Assembly: GCA_034096865.1 (NCBI GenBank)
Contig: JAWQFJ010016628.1
Location: 1-25,000 of the forward strand
Direction of reading: 5' to 3'
Length of the DNA: 25,000 nucleotides
From: Theodoxus fluviatilis
Taxonomy: Eukaryota; Mollusca; Gastropoda; Cycloneritida; Neritidae
Shown here: positions 22,622 through 25,000 of the stretch, in pieces
Layout of the letters: each line of letters starts with the position of its first letter
How positions within the stretch are numbered: position 1 is the stretch's first letter
Position numbers and translations under genes: made by a program
The notes under the pieces: model-generated
Databases searched by the model: none
Told to the model about the DNA's origin: nothing
The model's input: only the letters and a program-made list of their open reading frames with translations

Positions 22622-23205
22622 TTTCAAAAGCGAGTGCAGTCCAGGATAGCACAAACAACAGCAGCATTGGCAAAGTTGAAGTCAATATGGCGTGACAGAA
22701 ATATCACTCTCGCGTCAAAGATCAGGCTCATGCTCACGCTGGCCATCTCCGTATTCTTATATATATGCATGCGAGTCCTGGACACTCACATCTGAACTAC
22801 AGAGACGAATACAAGCCCTGGAAATGAGATGCTACTGCAAGATTCTGAACATCTCATATAAAGACCATGTCACGAATAAGGAAGTCAGCAACAGGATCAG
22901 GAGAGCAATTGGACTGTACGAAGACCTGCTCTCAATCGTGAAAAGCAGAAAGCTGAAGTCGTACGGTCACGTGTCAAGAGGCAGTGGGCTGGCCAAGACC
23001 ATCCAGCAAGGTACCGTACCAGGTGGGAGAAGGAGAGGCAGGCAGAGAAAGAGGTGGGTAGACAACATCAAAGAGTGGACAGGCTTGACCTTTGCTGACT
23101 CACAGCGAGCCACAGAGGATAGAGATCGATGGAGGAAGATTGTCCGAAAGTCATCAGTGGTGCCTCAACAACCCATCTAAGGGTTAAGAGACTGAACTGA
23201 ACTGT
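22622..23205 (+). pseudogene. RTE-like LINE fragment, C-terminal half and 3' end
   Basis: Begins in VQSRIAQTTAALAKLKSIWR (22635 onward) and continues through ITLASKIRLMLTLAISVFLY. A 4-base TA expansion near 22760 shifts the frame, after which YACESWTLTSELQRRIQALE, MRCYCKILNISYKDHVTN and GLAKTIQQGTVPGG follow to the stop at 23178-23180. This is the standard C-terminal region after the RTE reverse transcriptase. The tail has two CTGAA units. It lacks its 5' portion, whose matching end lies at 18785-18984. Confidence 0.88.
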
Positions 23206-23382
23206 GTGATAACTGCTTTTCTGTGACAAGTCATTCTAATCTTAGCCTTTAAGAACGTCGACCCAGAGCCTGATATGAGTCGATCAGTCTACGGCATTTT
23301 AACCTTTTTGTGGTTCCAATCCTGTTCCAATTTTTAAAATTTCTTTCATTCATTTGAAGAGACAACTTATTTAGTAATTTAC

Positions 23383-23603
23383 CTGTGGACGCTTGTAGAC
23401 AACAGCATGGAAAGTCTGCTGTCGATGACAGGACTAAACGTCACGCACATCCACACTAATGCGTTCACACGAGACAAATACCAAGCAACACTGCTCCACT
23501 TGAATTAACTTAGCATTGAATAGTGCAGTTGATACTGGGACCACCACAATTACTTCCTCTTCAGTTTCGCGCACTGAATAATTCTCTGCGGCAGCCTTAT
23601 ATA
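23383..23603 (-). promoter_or_regulatory. Candidate minus-strand promoter with TATA box and first exon
   Basis: On the minus strand TATATAAG lies at 23603-23596. About 190 bases downstream a consensus-like donor (CAG then GTAAAT, 23382) ends a possible first exon with an ATG at 23408. It could be the start of the DUF4806-like gene, but the eight-codon start does not join in frame to the exon at 22437, so an intermediate exon would be needed. Confidence 0.25.
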
Positions 23604-23777
23604 CAGGAAGGGAAGTAATCCAGGTGGGACTTGTCGAGAAAACGACTCTCTACGAAAAGAATCCATCTTTCGTGCGACTGTTGTTTTCGTGCCCACCTCT
23701 ACATTGGCAGGTGGTATTCGGCTACCACTGTTCTACAGCAAGACCTGCTTGGTCTGTGTGTGTGATAGAAGGCTGGG

Positions 23778-23940
23778 ATGTCTGACGGTTGTCTGACAGA
23801 CCAGTCCGCATGGACTCCGCCGCGTAAAGTCCGCGTACGGCGGAGACTGTCTGTTGGAGATGGGCAAGTTCAAGACAACTCCGCGCCCGCGGATGACACG
23901 TCTAATTCTAAAGCGCCTAAAGTAGACGAAGTTCGGCCAA
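23778..23940 (+). CDS. Candidate first coding exon of an unknown plus-strand gene
   Basis: An ATG in context GGGATGT opens 54 codons ending at a GTAAGT donor (23941). The peptide is hydrophilic, with a basic patch (PPRKVRVRRRLS) then an acidic/Ser-rich part, and codes through CpG-rich DNA unlike the flanks. No domain is recognised. If real, the following exons lie beyond intronic sequence to the right or outside the window. It could equally be promoter-associated open sequence. Confidence 0.35.
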
Positions 23941-24394
23941 GTAAGTACACAGCAGGAGGTTTTATCGTAACCTGCCATGCTGAGAATACTTCATCAACAT
24001 CATTGGAGACGGATAGGATGGTCGAGCATATAAAACATTTAGGGGGCCCTGCTGCTGTTTTCATGATGAGGTCATTGCACTCAACAGTACCTGTGTGTGT
24101 CAGTGAGCAGATTGGGACTGAATAGGATCAGCTGACGTATTGGAACGGTGCTACTGAGGCATGATAAGAAGGGAAAGGCACATGTTCTCTGAATGCTACG
24201 CAGATTATGTAAGTTACTCTTTGCTGTTTTCCGGAGGCAGTGTTTGTGATAGATTATATCCGAGTTCATTTCTCCAAAGCTCTCCCTCTCACTAGCCGCA
24301 CAGCTGATCGGAGTCGTTTGAGGTCACGGACATTTGCTTGGATCGTTGATTTGCAAATTGCTGGGATTATTTAAATCGTAAGGAGGCATTTTGC

Positions 24395-24545
24395 GGTCAA
24401 ATCCCACCAAGGCCTGAGTGGTTAGCGCAGCGACGGCCGGTGGGTACGGTACGGCGCTCGAAGCTGCGCGGTTCCCAGAGTTGCATCCTTGAGCAAGATG
24501 CTTAACTCGCATTGCATCTCCCCACCCAGGAGTAAAAACACCAGG
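24395..24545 (+). mobile_element. tRNA-derived SINE
   Basis: An A-box-like TGGTTAGCGCAG (24419-24430) and a degenerate B-box GGTTCCCAGAG (24470-24480) are spaced as in tRNA-derived polymerase III promoters. Next comes TCCTTGAGCAAGATGCTTAAC (24487-24507), resembling the CCTTGAGCAAGGCACTTAAC block shared by many tRNA-related SINEs of fish and invertebrates. No clear tail or target duplication was seen, so the ends are approximate. Confidence 0.75.
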
Positions 24546-24870
24546 GAATACGCGCCATAATAATCACTACAGTTGATTGTGGGCCAGAAACGGGGAAAAA
24601 ATAATGCTTACAGAAGATGCTAATAGATACCAAGTATGCACAAAATTGAGTAAGCTATATAATTGTACTACAATATATATAGTCTTTCCTTTACTTGTTC
24701 ACCTGCTTTTTGGGTGCTGTTAGTTTATTTTGTGAACAAATTGGCATGCAGAATTATCAAGGAATGAAAGCTGAAGCTTTCAACAATACATCAGTTTCGG
24801 AACTTTGAGGGGGGGGAAGTTTTTAAAATTTAAACAATTGGTTGCATCATTTCTGTGTTTCTGCATCGTT
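24546..24870. other. Stretch without recognised gene
   Basis: AT-rich, a G8 run near 24810, no coding character. Confidence 0.4.
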
Positions 24871-24896
24871 CATTGAAGAAGGGTGTGTGCCCGAAA
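24871..24896 (+). ncRNA. Second Penelope/hammerhead-like motif, degenerate
   Basis: ATTGAAGAAGGG then GTGTGTG, CCC and GAAA: a stem (GGG 24881-24883 with CCC 24890-24892) preceded by a diverged CUGAUGA-like core and followed by GAAA (24893-24896). The T-rich downstream sequence (TTTGGTGTTTGTCGTGTG) resembles that after the motif at 15671. Probably another Penelope-like terminal sequence. Confidence 0.35.
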
Positions 24897-25000
24897 GCCT
24901 TTAATTTTGGTGTTTGTCGTGTGTTTTTTTCTTGTTTATTGTAAAATTTAAACTCTCAAACTTTTTCTCAAACCTTCAAGCCCCCAGTTCCCCCACCTCC

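Noticed and set aside
24411..24480. Functional tRNA gene
   Set aside because: A- and B-box-like sequences exist but the stems of a cloverleaf do not form convincingly and SINE-type sequence follows.

Overview
This window is animal genomic DNA. It has small exons with GT-AG introns, long GT/GA/CT microsatellites and many nested transposable-element relics, with no bacterial-style gene packing. The gelsolin-like protein and the retroelement types point to a lophotrochozoan, most likely a gastropod mollusc. That placement is an inference, not a measurement.

1-15,075 (+ strand): a complete gelsolin-family gene. Thirteen exons join without a break into a 366-residue, three-domain actin-severing and capping protein of the severin / gelsolin-like protein 2 type. 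It starts at ATG 1215, stops at 13211, has a 3' UTR of about 1.85 kb and an AATAAA at 15050. Its introns hold a 658-bp inverted-repeat element with a 7-bp target duplication (2579-3236), a hairpin element 58 bp upstream of exon 3, a CpG-rich segment inside intron 3, large GT/GA/CAGA arrays and a GT minisatellite. They also hold the 3' end of an RTE-like LINE and a 382-bp insertion that duplicated the splice donor of exon 5.

15,076-18,230: retroelement relics. First come a C16-A12-G15 homopolymer palindrome and a Penelope/hammerhead-like motif. Then a decayed LINE reverse transcriptase with an (AATC)n tail, interrupted by a 234-bp Harbinger-like MITE, and a second related LINE 3' end.

18,780-23,205: the two halves of the C-terminal part of an RTE-like LINE lie in the same orientation, separated by about 3.6 kb. 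The intervening DNA has a cluster of CCAACGT motifs, a 76-bp tandem repeat, a second copy of the repeat seen in gelsolin intron 5, and a minus-strand, frameshifted gene of the DUF4806 type. DUF4806 genes are often carried by DNA transposons.

23,205-25,000: a CpG-richer segment with a minus-strand TATA box, a candidate first coding exon on the plus strand, a tRNA-derived SINE and a second Penelope-like motif at the right edge.

The only gene that looks functional from end to end is the gelsolin-like one. I found no clearly new biological system. The most interesting observations are the duplicated splice donor, the nested insertions with readable empty sites, and the ribozyme-like motifs.
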